This document shows positions 1 through 14,200 of a stretch of 64,000 bases of DNA, piece by piece. The position numbers were made by a program, and so were the translations under genes. The DNA is from Protula sp. h YS-2021 (Eukaryota > Annelida > Polychaeta > Sabellida > Serpulidae). The stretch spans positions 40,032,394 to 40,096,393 of the forward strand of contig OX457026.1 in the NCBI GenBank assembly GCA_949752745.1. Reading direction: 5' to 3'. How positions within the stretch are numbered: the first letter of the stretch is position 1; each line of letters starts with the position of its first letter. The notes beneath the pieces are model-generated. The model was given only the letters and a program-made list of their open reading frames with translations. It searched no databases and was not told the DNA's origin.

Positions 1-1343
1 AACAAAGCCACGCTGAGCAGTCCCTGTGGCACCTTTCCTCCAATTTGCAGACAGACTGTTAAAAATTCCATTATAGAATGAAAACGATTACATAATTTTA
101 TCCTTACTCTTTAAGACTACCGTAATTACACAGCTAGAGCGGCCAGTGCACACCAACATCATTGTACCCAAAACATATCAAACACTGTTATTAGCCAGTG
201 ACAAATTTTTTCCCCCAATAGCCCCAAGCCCAACTTTTTCCATCGCATGCACCGCCTTCGGTTTACTAAGTTTTATTCTGACAATACTGTCTTATTTCAG
301 AATTATTAGACTTTTTACCTTATATAAATCCATCTGAAAAGATAGACAATGTGCCCAGAAGTCGGGTTACGGAACACCTTGAACCCATTCCTTAAAAGGG
401 GTGGGGGAGAACTACATAACCTGACTTGAGGATATCTTAATCTTTTTAATTTCTATATATTTGATTGCCCTCCCTACCCCCAATAACCTGTACCCCAGCT
501 GTATCCGGACACGTGTGACGTGCCTCATCGGAAACATTCATTTGTTCACACTACCTGAAAAATTACACAGACACGTGTCTCAAGTAGTCGAAAAGAAAAA
601 CAAAAACATCAACAATACATGATCAGTTAATTTCACCGGTATCAAAATGATATTGCCAAATAAATTTAAAACATGAAGCAACGCAACTGTTAGCACTGCA
701 TCGACTTCTTTACAACAGGTTTTTTTTCTCAAACACAATTAGTGAACATTTCTAAATGTTGAAGTTACTTATGAGAAGTATACCCTGGTCACCATCACTA
801 ACTCTATACCTACGAAATAACAAATTTAACACATTTTGAAACTTAAAGCATCGCCACGGAGATTACTGTACGATTCACTGAATTCTATCGCTGCGATCTG
901 GCCATTTACTGACACTGTTTTCGAGTATTTTCACCAGTTATCAAACTTCACCACACATTTCACATTTTGTTCAGATTCAGAACTTAATTCGCACTTCAGT
1001 TTCATTGGCTGCGTATACCCACGCAAAAATCCACTTTTTTGATAAAATGTAATAGCTATGTCTTAATCAATGATATTCCTTATTAATTTAAATTTGAACA
1101 GAAAAAAAAAAAACAGAATCGCATAACATTGTGGCTGTGGTGGTCGTTTTAACGGATGTTTCTCATATCGCGGCTAGTACTGTGGCATGCCTGCATAAAT
1201 AAGCAACGCCTGCCCTTCTCGCTCTTTGTTCTACGATTACAGAAATGTGCGTTCTAGCAGCGTTTTACTCGTGAATATATAATTTGGTCAAAAGAAGTTT
1301 TTAAATTAACTGTGGGTGAAGAAATTTACAGGATGTTAAAACG

Positions 1344-2590
1344 AAGAATGTCCGTGGACATTGTGCCCAGCCGTAAAAGCGCAAGTCATTATGAAAGTGA
1401 AAAGAGACATGCATTCACCAATTTTGACAAATCTGGATCTGCTAGATCTCATGGGCAACACTGCTATCAAAAGTAATCTGACAGACTCTGCGGGGAGAAC
1501 AGCATTTTCTTTTTGTGTTTCGCTTAAAGCTATCCGCTTATTTGGCCAGTTTTGGAAGAACCGATTACAAAAACACTACAACTTCCCTGAAGATCTATTT
1601 GCGATCAGGGGAGGGATGGACAAAGGGAAAGGATGAAGAAAGAAAAAAAAATAAATTAATGCAGTATAGCTCTTTACATCCATGAAGGGAGACAATGATA
1701 TGGTAAGCCTAGAGCGGCACTTGAACTCACAACCTCTTACTTCGCAGGTGAAAGCGCAAAACACTGCTTCTATGGGAGGCAGACTTATAAATATTGCTGG
1801 CAAAACCGATAAAAGAAAACAAAGAAAAATTCGCATTGAGTGGGGCATGAACTTACGACCTGTTGCATTGTTGCCTTGTGCTACTGATTTCACCACTCTG
1901 GCCTGCACATACTACGACTGGTGAGGAAGCCTTCAGCAGGAACACATCGTGATTGTTTCTTAAATTTGACTGTTCTGGCCAATTTGATGAATCGCCATAC
2001 AAAACAATCGAACCAGAAAGGCAGGAAGAGCAGCATGTTGAAAAATCCTTTATATATGTTACAGGGAATCTGTGTAATTAGGGATTTCATGAAATCCCTA
2101 GGGAATTCGTGTAATGAATAAGCTCATATTGATTATAAAACTATTTTAAAAAATTATCCATTCAGGAAGGCTGTTTAGTGGTTCTTTAAAACGGTGTATC
2201 CCTTTTCACATCGAAAGGAACTGGAATTTATAACATTACCATCCAAAATAACAGAATTTGGCGTGAAATGTGACATAAGTTACATAGGATAAAAACTGTC
2301 ACTAAAATCAGGTACTCAAGTATCCCCTGAATGATAGTTTGGCAATCGAGTGCTTTGAGTATACTAATTCAAAATCTACTACTAATTTACGGTAAAATAT
2401 TACATTGCAAACATGAAAATTCTCAATAAAAACATCGAAATTGTTTGAGCAAGTTATTACACGAATCCACTAAGGATTTCATGAAATCCCTAATTTCACA
2501 GATTCCCTGTAACATATACACACATAACGGACGACGGATACCCTACAACTGATGAGTATAGCCCATCAAGGATAATCGGCTGGGCTAAAA
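1344..2590 (+). mobile_element. Helentron-like nonautonomous element
   Basis: The 5' end carries the palindrome AATGTCC/GGACATT followed by GCCCAGCCG (1365-1373). The 3' end carries the inverse CGGCTGGGC (2577-2585), then TAAAA. Subterminal inverted repeats with a 3' stem followed by CTAAAA recur throughout the window. No coding capacity. Classification as Helentron-like is inference from this architecture. Confidence 0.5.
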
Positions 2591-4002
2591 GGGGGCATTT
2601 TTTAAAATTTGGCACTCCATGCTTAGAGATTGTTCTAAAATATCATGGAAACGCATGGTGATCAATCTATATACGTCGCCCCCCCACCGCTCCCTCCCCC
2701 ACACACTTCGGACAATAAAACTACCTGAAGATATGACCCTTCTACATCAATGCGGACGTACCTTTGGAACAGGGCGTAAGATGACCTTGAACTGCAGTTA
2801 GCTTCATTTGTTCACTGGCCACATTAAACACGATTTTTACCAAACAAACAGAACCTCTCATAAACATGTGTATGTATTCAAAAGTTGTAACTAGAGCGAC
2901 CAGTGCACAAACATATCATACACTTTCAATTGAGACCGATTTAATGTTTTGCTTGTGCTTGTAAATATATATGATTATAATATGGATGATTATAATTTAG
3001 CATACGATATGGCCTGCAAACCCTGTGATGGGAGACAATGAAAAACTATGCTTGGAGTCGGGCTTGAACTCACGACCTCATTATCAGAAAGCGCTCACCA
3101 CACGACCAGTCTGGACTCTGCAAGTTGACCGTTTTTGGGTAATATTTTGACCAAAAATAGTATCGAGCCAACTACGCGTGGGTTCACGTCGCAATATCAT
3201 GGCAGACCGACAACAAGCACACATTTTCCCACCAATTCCTTGCTGGGCACAAATCAGAGACATGCTGCCAATTTCATACAACATAACACGTGCAATATTC
3301 CTACTCAACATTTTCACCCCTGATGCAAAACCAGGCTGCCTGCTGTTATTTTTTTTCTCTTCAGTCAGGGGCATACTAACATATCTGGGTACAACATGCC
3401 ATGACCAAATCTAAACAAAACTTGTCACACATAAATATATCAACACATTTATATACATTTATGTATGTATGTATATATATGCTACAATACGGCGTAGTTC
3501 AGAACAACCTCAACAACAGCCAACCCTTCTGCCCCTCCCCTCTCGCCTTTTCAAACTTCACGAAAACGTATTACACCAAAGCGAAACATTAAAAAAAATC
3601 TTCTTTCCAGCAGTTTCTCTTAAAGCGGGAGTTTGGTTTTTGATTTACAGAAACACAATTCTGAGAACATTTTCGGAAAGTTTCCTTACAAAAATGACAC
3701 TGGTAATTTACCGCAGTTAAAGACTGGGAGGATGGCATCTTTTCTCTCAATTAAAACCTTTCAATACTTTTACACTCTGATAATTGTCACTCACTCATAC
3801 ATCATACATGAATTGTACGTAATCCGTACTTGATAATGTATATACAAACTGAGTGCATCAAATTTAACAAAGTTAGATTTTGCATCCATCCATACCTACT
3901 TCTTTACAAAACTGTCAATACCTGATTTCTATACTCAACCATAGCTGCTATAAGTTATGCATATCGTGCAGACATCGCTCCTGAACTATTGAAATTGACT
4001 TT

Positions 4003-4028
4003 GGTGGGGGGGGGGGGAGGGGGGGGGG
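4003..4028 (+). repeat. G-run, nearly uninterrupted
   Basis: Two runs of ten or more G separated by one A. Similar G-runs occur near 20886, 23292, 37651, 40741 and 52673, and C-runs near 27438, 29427, 47467, 49881 and 50848. Many could form G-quadruplexes. Confidence 0.9.
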
Positions 4029-4694
4029 AAGGGTGGGGTTTAAAGCTCGGGGAAATTAGACACACAGCAGATCGATTTCCACTGACCACTGGTGAAACAA
4101 AACAAGAATGTGGAGCTGTGCCTAGGCGCAATGAGGCCACAAGAAGGGTGAAAGTTACAGCTACCAATTTTGATCAACCAGGCCTCCTAGGAAACATTTT
4201 TTCATAATTTCAAAGTAATCGGAGCCAAACTGAACGAACACTAGCGATCTGTACAGAATTGAAATATGGCTATTTTAAGCCATTTTTTTTAACCATCGTT
4301 ATCCAACAAACTGCAATCCTTTTTCAACCTACAAATTGCAATACTGATGAAGGATGTACATGCCAAATTCTAAAGCGAATGAACCACAAGTGTTGATGTT
4401 TTTTTTTGTTTTATCTACCTTCCGACCAATATTTTGTCTTGACAACATACGAAACAAAGTTTGAGACTTTCGCTTTCATTCCTGTCAAACTTGCAGGCAA
4501 TTTGACTACATCTGGACTACGCGTACCAAGTTTTGTCTCTTCTTCAATTTGGCTAAATACATGTTTGATGGAGGACATTCACTTCACATCTAATAACAAT
4601 TTGACAAGAATTATACGGAATCAAAGAAGTATATGTTTTTTAAGGTTTACCTACGATCTGGCCATGTTTTGCACAGATTTTGGCTAGTTTTAAC

Positions 4695-5456
4695 AAGAAT
4701 GTCCGTGAACATTGTGCCCAACCGTAAAGCGAAGACATTAAAAAGGCGAAAGGAGAAACCGATCAATTTTGACAAAATTTAGATTTTGGTAGAAGGCCTC
4801 ATGGGCAACATTACTACCAAAGTAACTAGACTGCATCTGTGGTACGAAAGAAAGAAAGAAGAAGGAAAGAAGAAAAAAAGAAAGAAAGGAAGAAAGAGGC
4901 AGAACTATAACACCTATAAAGAGAGACTGAAAAAGTACGCATAGAGCGGAGCCTGCACTGACGACCTCTTGCTTAGTAGGCGACAACGCGAAATGAAAAA
5001 TTTCGCCTTGACTGAACTCCCATGTTGCACAGTAGCTGAACGCTGGTCACTTCTAGACCAAACTGGCTTCCACACATTTCGACTGGTGTGGAAGCCTCAC
5101 ATGGGAGCACATGATGATTTTTCTGCAATTCTGCTGCGTTTTCTGCGAATATTTTTGCCAATTCGCAAACCAAAATAAGAGCCCGAGGCAGAAGTGTGTA
5201 AAACTTCCTCTGCACTATCAACGCAATCGGGCCGGATTTGTAGGAAAAATAGCATTTTTGTCAGTTTTAGCCAAATCACCAAAATAAATATAAGCCGTGT
5301 GGAAAATCGCCCAGGAGACACCCCTGCCAAATTTAAAAACAATCGGTACAGAACTGTAGGAAGGGTTGCATTTTACAAAACTGTTCACAAACACACAACG
5401 GATACCCAACAAGTGAGGGGAATATAAGCCCACCGACGACAGTCGGCTGGCTAAAA
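4695..5456 (+). mobile_element. Helentron-like nonautonomous element
   Basis: Starts AAGAATGTCCGTG then GCCCAACCG (4716-4724) and ends in a stem around CGGCTGGC followed by CTAAAA (5451-5456). It shares the first 30 or so bases with the element at 1344, but the interior differs. Contains a purine-rich (GAAA)n stretch near 4850-4895. No coding capacity. Confidence 0.45.
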
Positions 5457-5531
5457 ACCATAGTAACAAGTGAATGATGTGCATTGCGAAAGAACGTCTC
5501 CGCATGACTGAGGTAGAGGAGTCCGAACATA

Positions 5532-5562
<31 letters not shown>

Positions 5563-5757
5563 GCATTAAATGAAACTGTTAATAATGGAGGCTTTTATAT
5601 AATCCATCCTTTACCCGTCTAATAAATTATATAAAACACGAGGTATAAATGTTGTCAATAACAGCCTGAACAGTTCCTTTGTTTAAAAGAAAATACCACT
5701 TAAAGTACGTCTCACGTGAATGACTACGTCTCACGCAACCAGGCGAGGCGCCACGCC

Positions 5758-5885
5758 CATGCCCCAGGTAACGGCGACGACAAACCACACGATTCATGTC
5801 CCAGGTAACGGTGACGACAAACCACACGATTCATGTCCCAGGTAACGGTGACGACAAACCACACGATTCATGTCCCAGGCAACGT
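5758..5885. repeat. 37-bp tandem repeat, about 3.4 copies
   Basis: CATGTCCC recurs at 5795, 5832 and 5869, exactly 37 bp apart, with near-identical units containing GGTAACGGTGACGACAAACC. It creates short open frames on both strands that are not genes. Confidence 0.85.
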
Positions 5886-6786
5886 GACGAGTACGCCGGT
5901 GGGTACTGAGACGGAGACGTTCATGCGGCTGACAAGTTTTCAACTACTAGCAAATAAAAGTACAGTACGTATTAATAAGGTAAAAAATATAGGCGAAACC
6001 CGAGTAAGCATCAGATTGATTTTATTTGCTCCCATAAATTCTCCATAAAATACCCCATCCCATAAGTCAATCGATATCACCAACCCCTACCCAACCCATC
6101 CAGTGCCACAATTCTCCGATCCCACTCATCGTAAAAACTAAAGAGGCGCGAGACTTGTCGCACTGAAACTGACAAGTACAAACAGTGAAACCGACGAGGA
6201 TAGTATATAAGCCTTTCATCAATAGGTTAATCAATTTTTCTTTGTGGATGATGCGTTGGTGTCTTTTGTTTTCCACAATATTAAATAGCAGTCAACGCTT
6301 AAATGTCTTTTTTTTTTCTTTTCAAATTTGTACTTTACTTTAACGTTGAAAATTTTAAAGTAAAATCCAAACTTAATAGGCTCATACAATGGTACCTCTC
6401 TATTTTTCTTACAATACGAAGACTTTATACAATTAATATACAGTACACATCACAATAGAACACATGCACAATATTTTTCATACTGTTTGTACACACAATT
6501 GTTTAAGACTTTCTATAACTTTTGCTGTTTTAATCAGTCCCTGGATCTGTGCATTACTGATGTCCTGAGGTAGTTTAGTTGACACACATAGAGAAAGGCA
6601 TTATAAATAATAATATGCAATAAAACACACAAACAAATATTCCACACGGATATCTACAATGCTACAAGTAAGACAATAGCTCATAAATAAGCAGTCCTTT
6701 CCACTTTGAAGTTACTCTTTCTGACAGAAAAGTACTACGTCCGCTATTCTGGACTTAGCTCGCTTTAAATTAAGGCTTTAGCACTT

Positions 6787-6792
6787 TTTATT
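6787..6792 (-). promoter_or_regulatory. Candidate polyadenylation signal AATAAA
   Basis: The only AATAAA I found on the minus strand between the stop at 7689 and this point. It would give a 3' untranslated region of about 0.9 kb. The region between (6793-7688) has no other recognised feature except a perfect CACACCGG/CCGGTGTG hairpin near 7003-7022. Confidence 0.4.
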
Positions 6793-7688
6793 CATCCCAA
6801 CTGTCATGCTTTGGGTGAAAAGTTTAAGGACAAGTCTGTAAAAATGTCTGACCCGCAGTGAAGTTACATATATATAAAAATCCATACAATGAGGTAGATA
6901 TATGCATTAACTGCCGACGCTGCTGCGTAACAAAATAGGACAACAATACTCGAAAAAAAAGACTCCGAACCTATCTGACGATGATCAGATTACAGCTAAT
7001 ACACACCGGCATACCGGTGTGCAGTCTTCCTGATTGCGCCTTTTAGCCTGTCGCATGGAGGTATTTATCCTGTTCTCGAAACAAAAGTGAAACATATACT
7101 CAGCAAATCACTTATAAACATGCCAAGCTACTATAAAATATCCCTAAGTTTTGTCTTTCAAGAGCATGCTTAAATAAATTTGATAAAGTGAAATTATACT
7201 TCTTTAGAGAATATTATACCCTGAGAAAAGACCAGCTCTCCTTTCACACCGTCACAAAGCAACGCACGCGCATCTGTGAGGCCTGACCTGGATCTACAAC
7301 ACTCCCTCGACCACGCGTCAAGACACACATGCTGACAATACGGCCACTCAACGGTTCACAGGGCTCCCACCAAACAGAAAGTTGCCACGCACATATTTGA
7401 CTGAATTTGAATTATAGGGTGAGATCAACTTCCTGTTACAGACACATAAAATAAACTCCTTTTCATGTAAAAATCAAGAACATATTGTGTGATTCGGAGT
7501 GCCACAAAGATTCAGGAAATCCCAAAAGAATCTAAGCATGGTTCTGTTGGCTTTCTACACGTTACATCAAAATTTAAACTCGAAAGATTATCATCAGAAT
7601 ATACAACTAAATATTCACTATAGTGGCATGAAAACTGACGCGTTTGAGACGGAACTAAGCCCTGTGACTACGACTGAGTGGCCCAATT

Positions 7689-8276
7689 TCAGCACACTGG
7701 GTGACGCGACTGATCTGGTTGAGGCACTGGTAGCGCGCAGCATGGCAGCGTGTCTGTAGCAGGCAGGTGCTTGGCATGGCGGTGCGTGCCGTGTGCTGTG
7801 TGCGCGTGGGTGCAGCCTGGCGGGCACGGCTTCCTGCCGGTCTGGTGCCTGCTGCACCGCGCACAGGCCACCACAACAGTCCGCCCGGCTCTGTCTTTCT
7901 CTGCACACGTATGACTAGTACAAACGGCCTCTGCTGATGTAATATCGCCCTGAGTAGAATGCAGATGACTGTCTGACGAAGGTCGCTGAATGGAGGAAGT
8001 TTGTGAGGTAGGGGAGTTATTTGCCGTTAGTGTGCTTGCCGATTCCGAATGCTGCGTGTGCACAGCACACTCAGTGCCGGTGCCGGAGTCTTTGTTACTG
8101 TCGCGTGAGCCGGAGAAGGAGGGGGAGGAGCAGCCGAGCCAGTGGGCAGTGCCCCGCATCGTGGCCGACGCCAGGCTGCACGAGTCCTCCCCACTGCCAC
8201 CATCTTCCATGTCGTCCCTGGCAATGATGTCCATCGGAAGCGGAACGTCAGCCTCGCACTCACCACGCTCCGTCAA
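7689..8276 (-). CDS. PRTG: Terminal coding exon, C-terminal tail and stop
   Basis: Phase 0 start after acceptor TTGTTTCAG, 195 residues, then TGA at 7689-7691. The first part is acidic and Ser-rich (LTERGECEADVPLP, RDDMEDGGSGEDS, DSGTGTE), as in other family tails. The last 60 or so residues are rich in His, Cys, Thr and Pro, and the exon is more GC-rich than its surroundings. I cannot tell whether this odd C-terminus is conserved; a frameshift or a missed internal donor would change only this end. Confidence 0.75.
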   Translation of the reverse strand: MTERGECEADVPLPMDIIARDDMEDGGSGEDSCSLASATMRGTAHWLGCSSPSFSGSRDSNKDSGTGTECAVHTQHSESASTLTANNSPTSQTSSIQRPSSDSHLHSTQGDITSAEAVCTSHTCAEKDRAGRTVVVACARCSRHQTGRKPCPPGCTHAHTAHGTHRHAKHLPATDTLPCCALPVPQPDQSRHPVC

Positions 8277-11200
8277 CTGAAACAACGTACAAGTGAAAAC
8301 TAGAGCAGTGTGCATAGCCCACATATTCCCCACAGGCCCCTCCCCCTCCCCCATCAGTTAAACACGACCATATAGTCAAGAGCTGAAATTTTCCAAGTCC
8401 ACCCGGTCCATTTTCCTTGGACGAACCTGGCCCATTTACAAAACCGATCTGTGTTTGTTCCCATAGAAGCTACAAACTCTTGACGACAGACCAACCGACA
8501 CGCGGTCGATCGCATATATTCCCTAAGGTTCTACCTATGGGGCATAAAAAAAACGATGTATCACTTTAGAGTTTACAGATGGACGAACGGACAGACAACA
8601 GAGCCAACACTGCGCGTATAGGCAAAAACCAAAAAGTGCTCACCAAGCATGAAAAATTATATTCGGTCCTGACGTTTTGCATTGTATTTTCCAGTCACAG
8701 TCCTACACCTATTTAAGAAAACATACGTACATGCACAGCCTCGTCCAAGTCTCGGTCACTGGTGTAGCCACTAGATACGGTGCGGGTACGACCGCTGCTG
8801 AAGCCGTTCAGCCCATGGATTTTGGCTATCTGAGTGCGTCCTGGGTAGGTTCCATAGCCACCCTAAACAAACACAATTTACCGCCGATAGATTAATCCCT
8901 CGCTCCGACATTCGGTAAACAATAGAGCAGCTGAACATAATCCTTCGGCAAAACTGACTCGCGACAAAATATAACAGAATCATTCGGACCTATTAACCAA
9001 CAATCCCCCCAGGTTTCCACTTTCTCTGATGTTCAGCGGCTGAGAAATTTCGCACACAAGATTTTTACGTAATGATGCCATAAACCTGCCGTAATAATGT
9101 AACACGCGTCAAAAATTGACAAAACCGTCCGACCTACCCAAGGAATAAACAGATCAAGTTTGAAGTCTATCCGACTTTTCGTTCTCCAGATGTCTTGCAC
9201 ACATTATGTTCACAAAAGACTGACACACATGAATAGAACGTATAAACGCTCTTTCTTTGGTCGGGAATAATTTGTTTACCTTTGTATCACACTCGTGATT
9301 GACAGGGACTGGAGGGAGCATTGGAGCTATGCTGTCCATTTCGTGATAACTACTAAAGTGTGTAACAGTAGTCGCAGCAGTGTGCTTCACCTTTGGTATA
9401 TGGCCGTTTCCACTGGACGCAGCCGGCGCCGGGGACACGCATCTAAAACACAGACATTAAAATACCAGCTCAAAGAACGCGGAATTTTTAGGATGGGACG
9501 GAGGCGATGTGCACACACACACAAAAAAAAGGAATGTCAAGGGACATTGTGACCAGCCGAGATCTTGTGAATGACGTATGAATAAGCTTGTACGGTTGAC
9601 AAAAAATGGTAGTCACACTGCACAAGTTTGTCCAAGGATGAAGTCCCAGCTTCATCCAGACTGACTACACACACAGCATACAAACACTATCGGCCGATTT
9701 CACAACTTAAGTCTAGACCTGGTCTGACACTATTTTTCAAACCCAGTTTAGACAGGGTTTTGTCAATTTATACAGACATAGAAGGTCACATATGAATGTG
9801 GTCTGGACCGAGGCTGTGAATTTCACTACGGTCCGAAACCCGGTCTAAACCGCGGTCTAGACTGAGTTGGCTCTAAACCGGGTCTGGACTCAATTTGTGA
9901 AATCGGCCATACAGGTTTCCCCCTTGGTCGGTGAGACACAATGACAAGAAAGTTAAAGTGGGTTAAAAATATACGCAAAGCAATGATCTGGTCCGTTTAA
10001 TACAATATCAACTGACTCCTTGGTCTGCACCCTCATCGATAAAGGTCTCCTTTCCCACACCCTCCACATTAACGAGTCTCCATTCGTACAGCCTCCTATA
10101 AACTAACAGGTCCTCTACCTTCACATCCCCCACGCTTATGATTCTCCCCGCTTATGATACACTGCGAGCGAAAAGGGTGTCAAAGACGTTTTTTGGTACA
10201 CTTACTTGTTTTTTAGAAGGACGATGACGACACAGATGACGATACAGAAGCCGCCTATACACAAGCCAATGACGATGCCCTTGTTGCGTTCGCTGGCCCC
10301 TAAAACTACGGCCAAAGAACGACATTGCCTTACTGTAGTTTAACCAGAATGGGTAGGGACACTGTGAGCATCATTGATCTTATTAACAGAACAGTGATAT
10401 TTAATCAGAACTATTTCTGAGATAAGTCACTTTAAAATAAAACTTCTGGCCAACTTAGCTAAACTAAACATCCAAAATTTTACCTCTTACATTACCACTT
10501 GTACGATGTAGAGTTCAGCTACTTTAATAAAAACAAAACAAATTCTAAAACAATCATATTGCGATTTTAACCATTATACGGCGGAATCGTTTTTACAAGG
10601 GAAGCCTAACACTGGGACGGATATAAAACATTATAAAAACATTATGCCCCTCCTGACCCAGTCAATTCAGGGCATAACTATTTGTTACTACAGACACACT
10701 GTAAAACAGCAAAGGAGACGTTGCATAAAGAAGTTTTCCGTACATGATGCGCCTGCGTTGGTGCTGCTTGAGGTAGTAGTTTGTATGGTTCGCTGAAGTG
10801 AGAGAGCCCCGTGACCAGCACTGTTCTCTGCGGCCATGCGGAAGTAAAACACTTTGTTGGCAGCCAGTCCTGTTATCACAGCTCTCGTTGCTGAACCTAG
10901 AATGCAGCAAAAAAAACGTTCTTTTTCCTTGTTCTGAATTTACCCATCATTTTACAATGTTGCAAAAAAACTTTTTTTGGTGGTAACAATGACAACAAGA
11001 CGGTCAACTGACCGCGCGACCTACCCAAGAAATAAACACACCAGATTTTTTAGGTATATCCGACTTCCCGTTCTCGAGATATCTTACACACACACACGAA
11101 CCACACAGGTCAAATGTACAAAATCTGGGGAATAACCCAGGGGAAGGGCGATACTGCAGCACAAAACAAACACAGGCATCAGAGATGCAAAGCCACCAGA

Positions 11201-14200
11201 CAGCGCCTTCACGTTAAAGCATTCAGAATTGAAACTGATATGCAGTTATGGGATGGCACGTCACTCGATTCTTTGTGACACTTGTTGTAAAGAAAGGCCT
11301 GATAGATTAAAAGGTTTTGATTGATCGGCCATAATTTCGACAATTTTTGGTCGATCAAACTGAAACCTTGACTTTGCACATCTTCAATATAGATTCTTTC
11401 ACTGTGTAAGGTTTCATAGCTTTATCTCAAAGCGTTCATGTCGAAGTGATCAGAACCAAGTCGCCTGTGTGACAGTGCAAAATTCACAAAATTGCTTCAA
11501 TTCAGAGGGCCATAATTTCGACAATTTTTGGTCGATCAAAGTGAAACCTTGACGTTGTACACCTTTAATATCTGTCCTTTCACTGTGTTAAATTTGAAAA
11601 CGATCCGACCACGGAAACTTAACGTTTTGGTGCGTACAAAATATAGCACCCCAAATGCTAACGGACGGACGTACGAACGGATGGACTAACCGATAGCACA
11701 AGAACTCAGCCAAAATTTGGCCGGGGGCTAAAAACAGCAACATACTGTCTTCCTGTTGCACTCTCCACTCAGCTTGAGGCTTGTGAGGCTGGGTAGTGTA
11801 ATATATATAGTAGGCCGATATGACACCGTTAGGACGCAGAGGCGGACTCCACTGCACCACCACACTGCCGTCTTCATACTCGTCCACGCGCACATCCTCG
11901 GGTTCAGTGGGTGCTGTATAAAATGAAGAAAAGTTCGCTATGTCCGTTACACATGAATAACAAGAATGTCCAGGGACATTGTGACAAACCGAGATCTAGT
12001 GAATCACGTATGCACTAGGCTTGCATGGTCGCCAAAAAGTGGTCGTCATATTGTGAAACCCGGTTGTTGAAAATTCGTACAATATTTTCAAAGGAATCCA
12101 GTCAAAATTGTGGGAGAAGAAACATTGTGAAATTGTCCATAAAATAAAATCTGACTGAATCTTTCGGACCTAGCAAGCAAAGAACCCACCAAGTTTAACT
12201 TTCTCCTATGTTCAGCGGCTGAAAAATCTTACATACAATCTTACATTTCGCTACACCGTTGATAGACAGTTGATAGAATCGTCTGACTGACCGAAGGAAC
12301 ATCCATATAAATCTGAAATCGATATGACTTTAAATAGAAATTTAAAGTATTCTGCCATTCACCCACGTTTATATTCGTTCCATTCTCTACATTCCAAGTA
12401 TGTACCTGCTTCGCGCGTTGTTACACGGATGGGAGGTTGGCTGTACGCACTCTTTTCACCGTCCACAACACTGCACACCTCTATCTGGTATTTACTAAAT
12501 GGCTGCAATCCCATGAGCACAATCTCTTTCTTGCTTCTGTAACACACGGAAAACATGTCATGCGACAATAAAGATCCCAAACTATACGCGAAAATTCAAA
12601 CGGGATTAACAAGTTTGTCCAAGGACAAAGTCCCAGCTTACGAAAAGCAATAAGACCCATTCCAGCGTGCATGAGCGAAGGAATTTCCCTGAAATATCAA
12701 GCTTCAAAAGATGAGACGGCAAAGAGCTAGCTCAATAATTAATTTAGCACCGGACCATAGACCGATAAATGCATACAAAGATTTCTTTCCCAGAAAAATG
12801 GGGAACAGATTTTTTGTATATCTGGTAGACTGGATAGATTGCCATAGATACCTTCAAACAACGCTCGCATTTCGGACCAGTGCGCATATTTATATAACTT
12901 GCCTCGATGCGCGGTTCTAATTCAGACACGTGCGCATGTTTATTTAATTTGCGTTGATGCGCGGCTCTCATTTTGGAACAGTGCACATGTTTATTTAACT
13001 TAATAAAGATTAATGCGCGGTTCTTATTCCAGACCAATGCGCATGTTTATTTTACTTTCGTACTTATTTTGGACAAGTGCACAAGTTTCCTTAGGTTGTC
13101 TTGATGCGCGGGTCACAACATTCGTACATTATCGCCCAATGTTCCCTATTATCGCCCACCCGAAAAATATTATATTTATCATATTTTCGGGTCACAGAAT
13201 TGATTCCTGCACTTTTAAAGCGAAAATTACAACTTTCTTGCATTATCGCCCAATATTCCCTATTATCGCCCACCCGAAAAATATCACATTTATCATATTT
13301 TCGGGTCATAGAATTGATTCCTGCACTTTTAAAGCGAAAATTACAACTTTCTTGCATTATCGCCCAATGTTCCGTATTATCGCCGACACGAAAAATATCA
13401 CATTTATCATATTTTCGGGTCATAGAATTGATTATTGCACTTTTAAAGCGAAAATCACAACTTTCTTACATTATCGCCCAATGTTCCCTATTATCGCCCA
13501 CACGAAAAATATCACACTTATCATATTTTCGGGTCATAGAATTGTTCCTTGCACTTTTAAAGCGAAAATTACAACTTTCTTCCACTATCGCCCAATGTTC
13601 CCTATTATCGACCATCCGAAAAATATCATATTTATCATATTTTCGGGTCACAGAATTGATTCCTGCACTTTTAAAGCGAAAATTACAATTTTCTTGCATT
13701 ATCGCCCAATGTTCCCTATTATCGCCGACACGAAAAATATTACATTTATCATATTTTCGGGTCATAGAATTGATTCCTGCACTTTTAAAGCGAAAATTAC
13801 AACTTTCTTGCATTATCGCCCAATGTTCCCTATTATCGCCCATCCAAAAAATATCATATTTTTCATATTTTCGGTATATATAATTGATCCCTGCACTTTT
13901 AAAGCGAAAATTACAACTTTCTTGCATTATCGCCCAATATTCCGTATTATCGCCCATCCGAAAAATATCATATTTATCATATTTTCGGGTTATAGAATTG
14001 ATTCCTGCTCTTTTAAAGCGAAAATTACAACTTTCTTACATTATCGCCTAATGTTCCCTATTATCGCCCACACGAAAAATATTATATTTATCATATTTTC
14101 GGGTCCTAGAATTGTTTCCTGCACTTTTAAAGCGAAAATTACAACTTTCTTGCTTTATCGCCCAATATTCCCTGTTATCGCCCACCCGTAAAATATCACA

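Larger units (their letters stand above)
1..6786. other. Repeat-filled flank downstream of the receptor gene
   Basis: No coding region can be supported here. Two subterminal-repeat elements (1344-2590 and 4695-5456), copies of the AGAGCGGCCAGTG interspersed repeat (about 136 and 2891), G-runs at 4003-4028, a poly(A) tract near 5535-5562 and a 37-bp tandem repeat at 5758-5885 are visible. Small open frames are low-complexity or repeat-derived. Confidence 0.6.

Noticed and set aside
7003..7048. Minus-strand copy of the CTAAAA terminus (TTTTAGCC at 7041 with a nearby CACACCGG hairpin)
   Set aside because: The hairpin is on the wrong side of the motif and no subterminal repeat or microsatellite accompanies it.
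7990..8280. Plus-strand 96-codon frame opposite the terminal exon
   Set aside because: It is a shadow of the receptor's last coding exon.
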